Under the pieces are notes generated by a model. It ran no database searches and was not told the origin of the DNA. It was given only the letters and a program-made list of their open reading frames with translations. The position numbers and the translations under genes are program-made. A DNA stretch of 64,000 nt from Nitrosomonas sp. (GTDB taxonomy: Bacteria; Pseudomonadota; Gammaproteobacteria; Burkholderiales; Nitrosomonadaceae), in the NCBI GenBank assembly GCA_016710135.1, contig JADJLM010000001.1, positions 310,001 to 374,000 on the forward strand, read 5' to 3'. The first letter of the stretch is position 1; every line of letters begins with the position of its first letter. Positions 17,588 through 26,671 of this stretch are shown one piece after another.

Positions 17588-18458
17588 ATGTCACAAAAAC
17601 ATCCTGTTATTGCCGTGACTGGATCGTCAGGTGCTGGAACATCGACAGTCAAAAATAGCTTTGAGCATATTTTTCGCCGTGAAAAACTCAATGTGGCGAT
17701 TGTTGAAGGGGATAGTTTTCACCGCTATGATCGAGAGTCAATGAAGGCTGCTGTTGCAGAGTCAGCAAAAAACAATGGTCGGCCCATCAGCCATTTTGGT
17801 CCGGAAGCCAATGAATTCGAGAAATTAGAAGTGTTGTTCAAGGAATATGGGGAAACAGGTTCCGGGATGACGCGCCTATACCTTCATAATGATGAGGAAG
17901 CGGCACCCTATAATCAAAAACCAGGAACGTTTACTCCTTGGAAAGCGATTGTGTCTGGTACCGATTTGCTTTTTTATGAGGGGCTTCATGGGGGTGCAAA
18001 AAGCGATACTGCAGATGTTGCAAAATATGTTGATTTATTAGTTGGTGTGGTGCCAATTGTAAATTTGGAATGGATACAAAAAATTCACCGTGATATGAAT
18101 GCGCGGGGTTACTCAGCTGAGGCTGTTACACAAACGATTCTGCATCGTATGCATGACTATGTGCATTATATAACCCCACAATTCTCACGAACCCATATTA
18201 ATTTTCAACGGGTTCCAATGGTGGATACCTCGAATCCATTCATTGCAAGGGAAATACCTTCACTTGATGAGAGCATGGTCGTTATCCGCTTCCGTGACTA
18301 TAAAGAAGTTGATTTTTTCGTTCTTATTAAATATGTTGCACGATTCTTTCATGTCTCGTCCCAATACTCTTGTTGTTCCCGGCGGTAAAATGGGCATGGC
18401 CATTGAATTGATTTTAACGCCACTTATTATTGATTTAGCAAGAAAAAGTAAGCATTAA
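17588..18458 (+). CDS. prk: Phosphoribulokinase, interrupted by one apparent frameshift
   Basis: The protein matches bacterial class I phosphoribulokinase. It has a P-loop GSSGAGTSTV (residues 12-21), VEGDSFHRYDR, GRPISHFGPEAN and YEGLHGG. It converts ribulose-5-phosphate to ribulose-1,5-bisphosphate, the committed Calvin-cycle step, so the host is probably autotrophic. The first frame ends at 18388 with an atypical tail. Removing one T from the T6 run at 18313-18318 continues EVDFSFLLNMLHDSFMSRPN to KMGMAIELILTPLIIDLARK at 18458, giving the usual length of about 289 residues. GGGAGAAAG precedes the ATG. No other Calvin-cycle gene is adjacent. Confidence 0.9.
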
Positions 18459-18503
18459 TGGATAGTTTTGCGTAACACGCTGATAATCCAAATTGAACCA
18501 AAG

Positions 18504-18575
18504 CCGACTTTGTTAGCGTGCGATTGATTACTTCACTAAGTAAGATCTAACTCAACAAGTCGGTAAGGTTTTTAT
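18504..18575 (+). terminator. Probable terminator after prk
   Basis: CCGACTTTGTTAG (from 18504) pairs imperfectly with CTAACTCAACAAGTCGG (ending 18563). The pairing is followed by GGTTTTTATTATT. The position, shortly after the corrected prk stop, fits an intrinsic terminator, although the loop is long. Confidence 0.45.
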
Positions 18576-18590
18576 TATTCCTGTAAAGAT

Positions 18591-18619
18591 TTAATATCCC
18601 TATCAGTTAGGGATATTAA
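18591..18619. promoter_or_regulatory. Perfect 12-bp inverted repeat ahead of uvrD
   Basis: TTAATATCCCTA and TAGGGATATTAA flank TCAGT. No T-run follows. It ends 34 bases before the uvrD start and could be an operator, a 5' leader hairpin or a second transcription stop. Confidence 0.5.
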
Positions 18620-18653
18620 CTCAATCCTAGCAAACGAGCCGGACACTTTTTTC

Positions 18654-20858
18654 ATGACTTCTTTACTTACTGGATTGAATCCCGAGCAGGCGGAAGCAGT
18701 TACGCTACCTTATCAATCTGCTTTGATACTCGCGGGCGCGGGTAGCGGTAAAACACGGGTATTGACTACGCGGATTGCATATTTAATCCAATCTGGCCAA
18801 GCAAGCCCGAATAGTCTACTAGCGGTGACTTTTACCAATAAAGCGGCACGAGAGATGGTTGCTCGTCTCGGGACCTTATTGCCGATTAATACGCGTGGTA
18901 TGTGGATTGGCACCTTTCATGGGTTATGTAATCGTATGTTACGGGCGCATTACCAGGAAGCTCGATTACCTCAAGCATTTCAGATCATTGATATAGGAGA
19001 TCAGCAGTCATTTATCAAACGCTTGATGAAAGCCCTTGCGATCGATGAAAAAGCGTATCCGCCTAGGCAAATTCAGTGGTTTATCAATAATGCGAAAGAA
19101 GAGGGATTGCGCGCTTCGCAATTAGAAGCGCATGATACTTTCTCTCGTAAAATGGGAGAGTTTTATCACGTTTACGAAGAGCGATGCATGCAGGAAGGTA
19201 TCGTTGATTTTGCTGAACTCTTGCTACGTTGTTATGAGTTGCTGCTTCAGCATGAGGCATTGCGCCGTCACTATTGTGATCGATTCCGCTATATCTTGAT
19301 CGACGAATTCCAAGATACTAATCGATTGCAATATAAATGGCTTAAATTATTGGCTGGCATTGGCCTTTCTCAACATGCAGCGGTTTTTGCGGTTGGTGAT
19401 GACGATCAAAGTATTTATGCATTTCGCGGTGCACATGCGGGAAATATGAAAGAATTTGAACGTGATTTTGCGGTTCAGAAAATTATCAAACTTGAGCAAA
19501 ATTATCGATCTCACGGCAATATCCTCGATGCCGCCAATGCGTTGATTGATAATAATCAAGGGCGTCTGGGTAAGAATTTATGGACTGCAGAAGGAAGTGG
19601 GGAATTAATTCGGGTCTATAATGCAGCTACCGATTTTGAAGAAGCGGCCTTCATTGTGGAAGAGGTAAAAGCGCTCCAAGCCGAAGGTGTATCACTCTCA
19701 GAGATTGCCTTGCTCTATCGATCAAATGCACAGTCTAGGGTATTGGAGCACAGTCTGTTTAATGCTTCGCTATCTTATCGAGTTTACGGTGGTATGCGAT
19801 TCTTTGAGCGGCTAGAAATCAAGCACGCGTTAGCTTACCTTCGATTGATGGTTCAACCTGAAGATGATATTTCATTGTTGCGCATCATCAATTTTCCTAC
19901 GCGTGGGATTGGATCACGTAGTCTTGAGCAGTTGCAGGATGATGCGAAGCAACTTGGAATGAGTTTATGGGTGACTGCCTTGCAAAAATGTGGACCAGGG
20001 CTCGAACAAGCTAAAGTCCAAAAAGGAGTAACGGGTTTTGTCGCGTTGATCAAGTCGATGCAGCAAGCATGTCGTGATTTGCCATTACCGGAAATTATTC
20101 GCTATGTGATTGCGCAAAGCGGTTTAGTAGCCCATTATGCGGCAGAGCGTGAGGGTGCTGAGCGGCTTGATAATTTGAACGAACTCATCAATGCTGCAGT
20201 AAGTTTTGTTCATGAATCGGAAGACGATAGTCTTATTTCATTTTTATCACATGCCTCATTGGAGGGGGGGGAGCTTCAAGCGGATCAACATCAAAAAGCA
20301 TTACAACTCATGACAGTTCATGCAGCGAAAGGACTGGAATTCCATAGTGTGTTTCTAAGTGGTTTGGAGGAAGGACTCTTTCCACATGAGAACAGTCGAT
20401 CAGAGGCAAATGGTCTCGAAGAAGAGCGGCGTTTGATGTATGTAGCAACAACACGCGCACGTCGGCGACTGTATTTGAGTTTTTCTCAGAGCCGCATGCT
20501 TCATGGCCAGACTCATTACAATGTGCCTTCGCGCTTCATTCAAGAAATTCCAGATCACTTATTAAAATGGTTGCAACCCAAACATCAAAGTGTATCAAAT
20601 GCAGACTTCAGTAGCGGGTGGAGACCAACTGCAAGTCAATTAAGTGGAGTATCTAACGCGTTTTCTAGTAATCCAGTAAGTAATGCGAGTAAACAAATTA
20701 CTTGGAAGATTGGGCGCACGGTCTCTCATGGAACATTTGGAACAGGTGTTATTACTAACTGTGAAGGTCAGGGAAAAGATCTACGTGTTCAAGTTCGATT
20801 CAATCGAGCAGGAACCAAGTGGCTCCTGCTCGAATATGCTAACTTAACGCTACTCTGA
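18654..20858 (+). CDS. uvrD: UvrD/PcrA-family DNA helicase
   Basis: This 734-residue SF1A helicase shows Walker A GAGSGKTRVLTTR, motif II LIDEFQDTN, GDDDQSIYAFRGA (motif III), VHAAKGLEF and VATTRARRRLYLS (motifs V and VI). The C-terminal end (ITWKIGRTVSHGTFGTGVI) is the Tudor-like tail of UvrD/PcrA that contacts partners such as RNA polymerase or UvrB. It unwinds DNA 3'-5' in excision and mismatch repair. The start follows a strong inverted repeat. The next gene is convergent. Confidence 0.93.
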   Translation: MTSLLTGLNPEQAEAVTLPYQSALILAGAGSGKTRVLTTRIAYLIQSGQASPNSLLAVTFTNKAAREMVARLGTLLPINTRGMWIGTFHGLCNRMLRAHYQEARLPQAFQIIDIGDQQSFIKRLMKALAIDEKAYPPRQIQWFINNAKEEGLRASQLEAHDTFSRKMGEFYHVYEERCMQEGIVDFAELLLRCYELLLQHEALRRHYCDRFRYILIDEFQDTNRLQYKWLKLLAGIGLSQHAAVFAVGDDDQSIYAFRGAHAGNMKEFERDFAVQKIIKLEQNYRSHGNILDAANALIDNNQGRLGKNLWTAEGSGELIRVYNAATDFEEAAFIVEEVKALQAEGVSLSEIALLYRSNAQSRVLEHSLFNASLSYRVYGGMRFFERLEIKHALAYLRLMVQPEDDISLLRIINFPTRGIGSRSLEQLQDDAKQLGMSLWVTALQKCGPGLEQAKVQKGVTGFVALIKSMQQACRDLPLPEIIRYVIAQSGLVAHYAAEREGAERLDNLNELINAAVSFVHESEDDSLISFLSHASLEGGELQADQHQKALQLMTVHAAKGLEFHSVFLSGLEEGLFPHENSRSEANGLEEERRLMYVATTRARRRLYLSFSQSRMLHGQTHYNVPSRFIQEIPDHLLKWLQPKHQSVSNADFSSGWRPTASQLSGVSNAFSSNPVSNASKQITWKIGRTVSHGTFGTGVITNCEGQGKDLRVQVRFNRAGTKWLLLEYANLTLL

Positions 20859-20860
20859 CA

Positions 20861-21682
20861 CTAATGATTGATTTCTGAATCACCGGTTGGATTTTCGCCG
20901 TTTTGGTTAGTTTCTTCTGAGGGTGCTTCAGAGGGAAAAATATCCTGATAGCTTGCGTAAATGGAAGCAAAGACCGTTGGCAGTAATACGACATAGAGAG
21001 CAATGAGGATGAGTGGCGACGGTACGGCACCAAAGAAACTCAATAGTTTTACTATGGCGGTAGAGATCAGGAAAAATAATATCAGTAGAGTGATGCCATA
21101 TACGAAGAAAGGCGCCATATTGTTTAGGCAGGCAAAAAAGCTTTTTCTTATTGCGACTGCGGGTGGTAAGTTTTCAAAAATAATGAGTAAAGGTGAAAAC
21201 CATATTGCCATCATCAAGGGAATACTTAGCCCAAAAGCGGCTAACCAAGCTGATAATACATTATCCATAATGCCCATCAGCTCGTTTTCACCAAATCGTT
21301 TTCCATATACAAGCATATCAATGAGGGCATCACCGCCCATCAGCATGAAAATGCCGATAATGATGACGAGTCCGATTAGATTAAACCCTCCGATTGTGAC
21401 CAGCGGTGCAGTATTTTTCCTAAATCCGACGAATAAATGTTCAAGCTGAAGTCGCTCGCCTTGATTAAGACTTTGACAACCTACCATTATGCCGGCAACG
21501 AGAACAGGCGAAATCAATAAAAAAGCAAAGATTCCTAGCACAGGGAGAATTTGCAATGTGAGTTCAACCATTAAAAATGTGGAGCTAAGTAGCATCCAAA
21601 CAAAAGGAGATAGCTTAAAATAGTAAAAACCACTTAAGATCCACTGTAAACCTTGCCTCCCACGAACATGTCGAGCTTCCAT
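20861..21682 (-). CDS. BPSS1780-like multi-pass membrane protein
   Basis: The chosen start, ATG 21682 (MEARHVRGRQGLQWI), has a GGAG upstream. A longer frame would start at 21748 inside thrB. Several membrane helices follow (FAFLLISPVLVAGIMVGC, NLIGLVIIIGIFMLMGG, GITLLILFFLISTAIV, LILIALYVVLLPTVFASIY) and the C-terminus is acidic and hydrophilic. From memory the pattern matches the betaproteobacterial BPSS1780 family, of unknown function. It probably forms an operon with thrB. Confidence 0.8.
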   Translation of the reverse strand: MEARHVRGRQGLQWILSGFYYFKLSPFVWMLLSSTFLMVELTLQILPVLGIFAFLLISPVLVAGIMVGCQSLNQGERLQLEHLFVGFRKNTAPLVTIGGFNLIGLVIIIGIFMLMGGDALIDMLVYGKRFGENELMGIMDNVLSAWLAAFGLSIPLMMAIWFSPLLIIFENLPPAVAIRKSFFACLNNMAPFFVYGITLLILFFLISTAIVKLLSFFGAVPSPLILIALYVVLLPTVFASIYASYQDIFPSEAPSEETNQNGENPTGDSEINH

Positions 21683-21738
21683 TAATTTTTTTTCTCCGAT
21701 TGATAGATAGATGAAAGGTTGGTGATGCTGAGTAAAAG

Positions 21739-22689
21739 CTACACCCAAATTTCCAAAAGTTTTGTATGGTGTGATTGATAGCTCATCAAAATTTGTCGGA
21801 AATGTTCCGGGTTCTTTTTATGTGTTAATTCTCCTGGACGTGGCAAATGAAAATCGTATAAGCGCGAAAGCCAGAATCTTAATGCGCCCGCTCTGAGCAT
21901 AATGGGCCACATCAGCCGTTCTTCTGAACTTAAGTTACGTACGCGGTGATAAGCACGAATCAGTGCAAGTGCTTTCTCCTCATCGAAACTAATTTTCTCA
22001 GATATACACCAATCGTTGAGTGTAATGGCTAAATCGTAAATTAACGCATCATTACAAGCAAAATAGAAATCAATGATGCCACCAACTGTCGTTTCCGTAA
22101 ACAATACATTGTCACGAAACAGATCTGCATGAATGACGCCATGGGGAAGATTAATCTTCCGGTAAGTTGCTTGGAACTGGAGTTCCGCACTAAGCAGTTT
22201 CTGATCTTCTGAAGTTAAGAAAGGCATTACAGCGTTAGCTGCTATGCTCCACCACTTGGGTCCCCTCGGGTTTTCCATATAAGCCGGGTAGGTTAAACCA
22301 GCCAGATGCATTTTTGCAAGCATAGTACCGATTTCAGCGCAGTGTGCAATGGTTGGCACAGTCAACGATGCGCCCGGTAAAAAGGTGACAATACTAGCTG
22401 GTTTTCCATTCAGTTCGCCAAGTAATCGTTGTGCTTGGGTTGGAACCGGATTAGGACAGGGAATGCCTTGATTTGATAAGTGGGCCATCAAATTAAGATA
22501 ATACGGTAATTCAGCAGCTGTTAGTTTTTCAAATAACGTGAGAATATATTTTCCGGTAGATGTTGTTACCCGATAATTGGTATTTTCGATACCTGAAGTG
22601 ATACCGTGAAGTTCAATAAGCGTTCCCAGCGAGTAATTCTGAAGCCAATCAGAAAGTTGTTCCTGGGTAACCGATGTGAAAACCGACAT
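21739..22689 (-). CDS. thrB: Homoserine kinase (ThrB, aminoglycoside-phosphotransferase type)
   Basis: The 316-residue protein opens with MSVFTSVTQEQLSDWL and contains GIENTNYRVTTSTGKYILTLFE. The kinase core is VIHADLFRDNVLF (Brenner-type catalytic loop) and GGIIDFYFACNDALIYDLA (metal-binding Asp). This is the APH-fold homoserine kinase of Pseudomonas and betaproteobacteria, unrelated to the GHMP-type ThrB of E. coli. It makes O-phosphohomoserine for threonine synthesis. It lies downstream of a DUF2782 gene on the same strand. Confidence 0.92.
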   Translation of the reverse strand: MSVFTSVTQEQLSDWLQNYSLGTLIELHGITSGIENTNYRVTTSTGKYILTLFEKLTAAELPYYLNLMAHLSNQGIPCPNPVPTQAQRLLGELNGKPASIVTFLPGASLTVPTIAHCAEIGTMLAKMHLAGLTYPAYMENPRGPKWWSIAANAVMPFLTSEDQKLLSAELQFQATYRKINLPHGVIHADLFRDNVLFTETTVGGIIDFYFACNDALIYDLAITLNDWCISEKISFDEEKALALIRAYHRVRNLSSEERLMWPIMLRAGALRFWLSRLYDFHLPRPGELTHKKNPEHFRQILMSYQSHHTKLLEIWV

Positions 22690-22761
22690 GAAATAAAATA
22701 AAGAAACAAAAAAACGTTATTCAATCTAACTGAGTTATTGCATATCAATATTGAATTGAAC

Positions 22762-23142
22762 TTAAAATCGAAAAAGTTGCCACATCGGAACGCTGACACC
22801 GGATTCCATATCACCGCGGTGGATTTCTCCAACAGGACTACGTTTATTGAGAAGAGAGGAAGGTTTGCCGATGCGAGGAATAACTTTGATCATATAAAGC
22901 TGACCATTGACCCGATATTCCTCAATGGTTTCTTCATCTCCCTTTTTAATAGTGACTTGAGGCTCCATTGCAGGATCTGCGCCGAGATCAGGTAATTCAG
23001 GTGTTTCATGTTCAGACTGGTTTATTAAATCAGGCGGTGGTGGAGGGGGAGTTGAACCGGGTTTATTTGAAGCATTGGTTTGAGCGGATACCGTTCCAAA
23101 CCAGATTGTGCTAAATAATAAAATAGTCATAATTTGATACAT
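22762..23142 (-). CDS. DUF2782 periplasmic protein
   Basis: From the ATG at 23142 (AGGA upstream) the protein has a signal peptide (MTILLFSTIWFGTVSA) and a proline-rich linker (GSTPPPPPPDL). The conserved DUF2782 core follows: VTIKKGDEETIEEYRVNG, then MIKVIPRIGKPSSLL. A further ATG lies at 23178. DUF2782 genes usually sit between polA and thrB in betaproteobacteria, as here. Function unknown. Confidence 0.82.
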   Translation of the reverse strand: MYQIMTILLFSTIWFGTVSAQTNASNKPGSTPPPPPPDLINQSEHETPELPDLGADPAMEPQVTIKKGDEETIEEYRVNGQLYMIKVIPRIGKPSSLLNKRSPVGEIHRGDMESGVSVPMWQLFRF

Positions 23143-23223
23143 ACCGATCCTGATATCTATAGGGCGCATAGAAGCCATTCTATCTGAAAAATGAACGATT
23201 TATAAATTTAGCTGTAATTCTTT

Positions 23224-23919
23224 TTAAGCAGGGGAAGGTTCGAAACCAGAAGTCTCATAGTATTGGAAGATTGCCTCGACCACTTGTTTAGGTTCATCAA
23301 TAATTTGTATTAGATGCATATCTTCGGGGAAAATATAGCCTTCTTGGATCAGCGTTTTTTGAAACCAATCGATTAAGCCACTCCAGAACTCGGAGCAGAC
23401 TAAGATGATCGGCATTTTTCTCGTTTTTCCTGTTTGCACCAGTGTTAGTGCTTCCATTAATTCATCGAGCGTACCAAACCCTCCTGGCATTACCACATAA
23501 GCTGTTGCAAATTTGACGAACATGTATTTTCGAGCGAAGAAATGGCGGAAGGTTTGGCTAATATCTTGGTAGATATTGCGATGTTGCTCGTGAGGTAACT
23601 GAATATTAAGTCCAACGCTCGGTGATTTGCCAAAATAAGCCCCTTTGTTGGCAGCTTCCATAATACCGGGGCCGCCTCCTGAAATGACAGAAAAGCCCGC
23701 ATCTGACAATTGTCGTGCTATAGCTTCGGTTAATTTATAATAGGGGTGGCTTGAATCCGTGCGGGCACTACCAAAGATACTTACTGCTGGTTGAATATGT
23801 TCTAACCGTTCGGTTCCTTCGACAAATTCAGACATGATACCGAACACACGCCATGATTCTCGTGTCGACCAAGGTTTCTCTAATGACACGATGCCACCTA
23901 ATTTTTCTTGTAAGCTCAT
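23224..23919 (-). CDS. LOG-family protein (nucleotide phosphoribohydrolase)
   Basis: The 231-residue protein carries the LOG signatures GGGPGIMEAANKGA and PGGFGTLDELMEALT (PGGxGTxxE), which bind the phosphoribosyl group and supply the catalytic glutamate. Members release bases from nucleoside monophosphates, classically cytokinin riboside 5'-monophosphate. In bacteria the true substrate is often AMP or another nucleotide. The gene is divergent from polA with only 19 bases between start codons, so the two promoters must overlap the opposite coding regions or lie further out. Confidence 0.88.
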   Translation of the reverse strand: MSLQEKLGGIVSLEKPWSTRESWRVFGIMSEFVEGTERLEHIQPAVSIFGSARTDSSHPYYKLTEAIARQLSDAGFSVISGGGPGIMEAANKGAYFGKSPSVGLNIQLPHEQHRNIYQDISQTFRHFFARKYMFVKFATAYVVMPGGFGTLDELMEALTLVQTGKTRKMPIILVCSEFWSGLIDWFQKTLIQEGYIFPEDMHLIQIIDEPKQVVEAIFQYYETSGFEPSPA

Positions 23920-23938
23920 ATATAGGTCCTTTGTTTAG

Positions 23939-26653
23939 ATGAAAACACTCTTGTTAGTTGATGGTTCGTCCTATTTGTACCGTGCCTTTCATGCATTGCC
24001 TGATTTGCGTAATCATCATAATAAACCAACGGGTGCCATTTATGGCGTACTGAACATGTTACGTCGCTTACATAAGGATTTTCACTCGGATTATAGCGCT
24101 TGCGTGTTTGATGCAAAAGGCAAAACATTTCGCGACGAGATCTATCCTGAATATAAAGCGCATCGTCCACCGATGCCGAATGATTTAGTGGAACAAATTG
24201 CGCCCTTACATGATTGTATCGAGGCGATGGGTTGGCCTTTGTTGATTTTGGAGGGTGTTGAAGCAGATGACGTGATCGGAACACTGGCTAAGCAAGCTTG
24301 CAGTCATGGAATGCAATGCGTTATTTCAACGGGTGACAAAGATATCGCCCAGCTTGTTAATCATACAATTAAGCTCATTAATACCATGAGTAATGAGACG
24401 CTGGATGTGGAAGGTGTCATCAAAAAGTTTGGGGTAACTCCAGCGCAGATCATTGATTATCTGGCGCTAGTGGGTGACAGTTCAGACAATATTCCTGGTG
24501 TTGAGAAGGTTGGCCCGAAGACAGCAGTTAAATGGTTATCGCACTATCAATCTTTGGATAATTTAATCTTGCACGCAGATGAGATTAAGGGGGTAGTTGG
24601 GGAGAATTTGCGTAAAGCATTGCCATGGTTGAGTGTAGCCCGTCAATTACTGACTATTAAATGTGATGTATCACTACCGGTTGATTTTGGGGAACTCGTA
24701 ACTAAGCAGCAGGATATTCCCAAATTGATTTCGCTCTATGATGCGTTAGATTTTAAAACTTGGTTACGTGAACTTAAGACGAGCAATGCTCCTGCTTCAG
24801 GAGATATGGAACAATCAGGTAGTCCAATAACAAATACTAAACACAATGAAACTGATTATGAAACGATAACGACAGAAGCTCAGCTAGATTTGTGGATAAC
24901 GCAATGTGAACAGGCGTCAATTGTTTCAGTAGATACTGAAACAACGAGCCTAGATCCAATGCAAGCACGAATCGTTGGTGTTTCATTGTCTGTCGAACCC
25001 AATAAAGCAGCCTACATTCCATTAGGACATGCTTATACTGGTGTGCCGACACAGTTAGATTTAGATAGTGTAATGAACAAACTGAAACCTTGGTTAGAAA
25101 ATCCAACAAGCATCAAGGTGGGTCAGAACTTAAAATACGACAGACATGTGCTGGCTAATCACGGTGTTACCCTCAATGGAATTGCGCATGATACGTTATT
25201 GCAATCCTATGTGCTGGAATCGCATCAGCCGCATAATATGGATAATCTGGCATTGCGCCATCTCGATATTGAAACGATTCACTATGATGAGGTGACAGGC
25301 AAAGGTGCTGGTAAGATTGGATTTGATCAGGTGGCGATCGATCAGGCGACACGCTATGCGGCAGAAGATGCGGATATTACCTTGCGGCTACATCGCTATC
25401 TTTACCCTAAAATTGAACAAGATCGATCATTACATTTTGTTTATCACCAAATTGAAATACCATTGCTTGCCGTGCTTTTCCAAATCGAGCGCAATGGCGT
25501 ATTGCTGGATTCTAACTTGCTTCATGAGCAAAGCCGAGATCTTGCTCAACAGCTTTATCATTTGGAGAACCAGGCGTATACCTTGGCGGGTCAGGTATTT
25601 AATCTAAACTCCCCGAAACAGATTCAAGAGATACTGTTCGATCAACTTAAATTACCGATCATCAAAAAAACCCCTAAGGGTGCACCTTCTACCGATGAAG
25701 ACGTTTTGCAACAGCTTGCTTTGGATTATCCTTTACCTAAAGTGTTGCTGGATTACAGAGGGTTGGCCAAACTTAAATCAACCTATACAGATAAATTGCC
25801 CCAAATGGTTAATGCAAATACAGGGCGCGTTCATACCAATTATGCCCAGGCAGTTGCAGTAACGGGGCGATTGGCCAGTAATGACCCTAATTTACAAAAT
25901 ATTCCGATACGAAGTTCAGAAGGACGCAAAATACGGGAGGCGTTTATTGCGCCAGCAGGAAGTCAAATCATTTCTGCTGATTATTCTCAGATTGAGTTGC
26001 GAATCATGGCACATATTTCACAAGATGCAGGGCTATTGAAGGCGTTTGCTGCAGAAGAAGACATTCATCAAGCGACTGCAGGAGAAATTTTTGGTGTGCC
26101 AATTGACCAAGTGAATGCAGAACAGCGGCGATATGCAAAAGTGATTAACTTCGGTTTAATCTATGGCATGTCAGAATTTGGTTTGGCTAGCCAACTCGGG
26201 ATCGAACGCAGTGCTGCCCGAACTTATATCGAACGCTATTTTGCGCGTTATCCAGGCGTTGCAAAGTATATGCAGCAGACGCGTGAACAGGCCAGGGAAA
26301 AAGGGTTTGTCGAAACCGTATTTGGTCGCCGCTTGTGGCTACCTGAAATTAATAGTACGCATCATAATCGTCGACAAGGCGCAGAACGTGCGGCGATCAA
26401 TGCCCCCATGCAAGGCACTGCCGCTGATATCATCAAACTTGCAATGATTGCAGTTCAGGATTGGTTATCGAATCGTCAATTAAGAACCAAGCTTATTATG
26501 CAGGTTCATGATGAATTGGTACTTGAGGTACCTGATGATGAGGTGGCAATCGTTAAAGCAAACTTGTCGCAATTGATGGAAAATATTGGTACATTTGATG
26601 TTCCCTTACGCGTTAAGATTGGAATTGGAAAAAATTGGGAACAGGCACACTGA
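23939..26653 (+). CDS. polA: DNA polymerase I
   Basis: All three domains are present in 904 residues. The 5' nuclease starts LLVDGSSYLYRAFHAL and contains GDSSDNIPGV. The 3'-5' exonuclease has SVDTETTSLDP with both catalytic acids, so proofreading is probably active. The polymerase has motif A DYSQIELRIMAHIS, motif B RRYAKVINFGLIYG and motif C QVHDELVLEVP. It fills repair gaps and removes Okazaki primers. The next gene, pepP, begins 19 bases later on the same strand. Confidence 0.95.
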   Translation: MKTLLLVDGSSYLYRAFHALPDLRNHHNKPTGAIYGVLNMLRRLHKDFHSDYSACVFDAKGKTFRDEIYPEYKAHRPPMPNDLVEQIAPLHDCIEAMGWPLLILEGVEADDVIGTLAKQACSHGMQCVISTGDKDIAQLVNHTIKLINTMSNETLDVEGVIKKFGVTPAQIIDYLALVGDSSDNIPGVEKVGPKTAVKWLSHYQSLDNLILHADEIKGVVGENLRKALPWLSVARQLLTIKCDVSLPVDFGELVTKQQDIPKLISLYDALDFKTWLRELKTSNAPASGDMEQSGSPITNTKHNETDYETITTEAQLDLWITQCEQASIVSVDTETTSLDPMQARIVGVSLSVEPNKAAYIPLGHAYTGVPTQLDLDSVMNKLKPWLENPTSIKVGQNLKYDRHVLANHGVTLNGIAHDTLLQSYVLESHQPHNMDNLALRHLDIETIHYDEVTGKGAGKIGFDQVAIDQATRYAAEDADITLRLHRYLYPKIEQDRSLHFVYHQIEIPLLAVLFQIERNGVLLDSNLLHEQSRDLAQQLYHLENQAYTLAGQVFNLNSPKQIQEILFDQLKLPIIKKTPKGAPSTDEDVLQQLALDYPLPKVLLDYRGLAKLKSTYTDKLPQMVNANTGRVHTNYAQAVAVTGRLASNDPNLQNIPIRSSEGRKIREAFIAPAGSQIISADYSQIELRIMAHISQDAGLLKAFAAEEDIHQATAGEIFGVPIDQVNAEQRRYAKVINFGLIYGMSEFGLASQLGIERSAARTYIERYFARYPGVAKYMQQTREQAREKGFVETVFGRRLWLPEINSTHHNRRQGAERAAINAPMQGTAADIIKLAMIAVQDWLSNRQLRTKLIMQVHDELVLEVPDDEVAIVKANLSQLMENIGTFDVPLRVKIGIGKNWEQAH

Positions 26654-26671
26654 TCTTTTTGATATTAGAAA

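Noticed and set aside
20861..21748. Longer start at 21748 for the BPSS1780-like membrane protein
   Set aside because: It would overlap thrB and add 22 atypical residues; a GGAG-preceded ATG at 21682 fits better.
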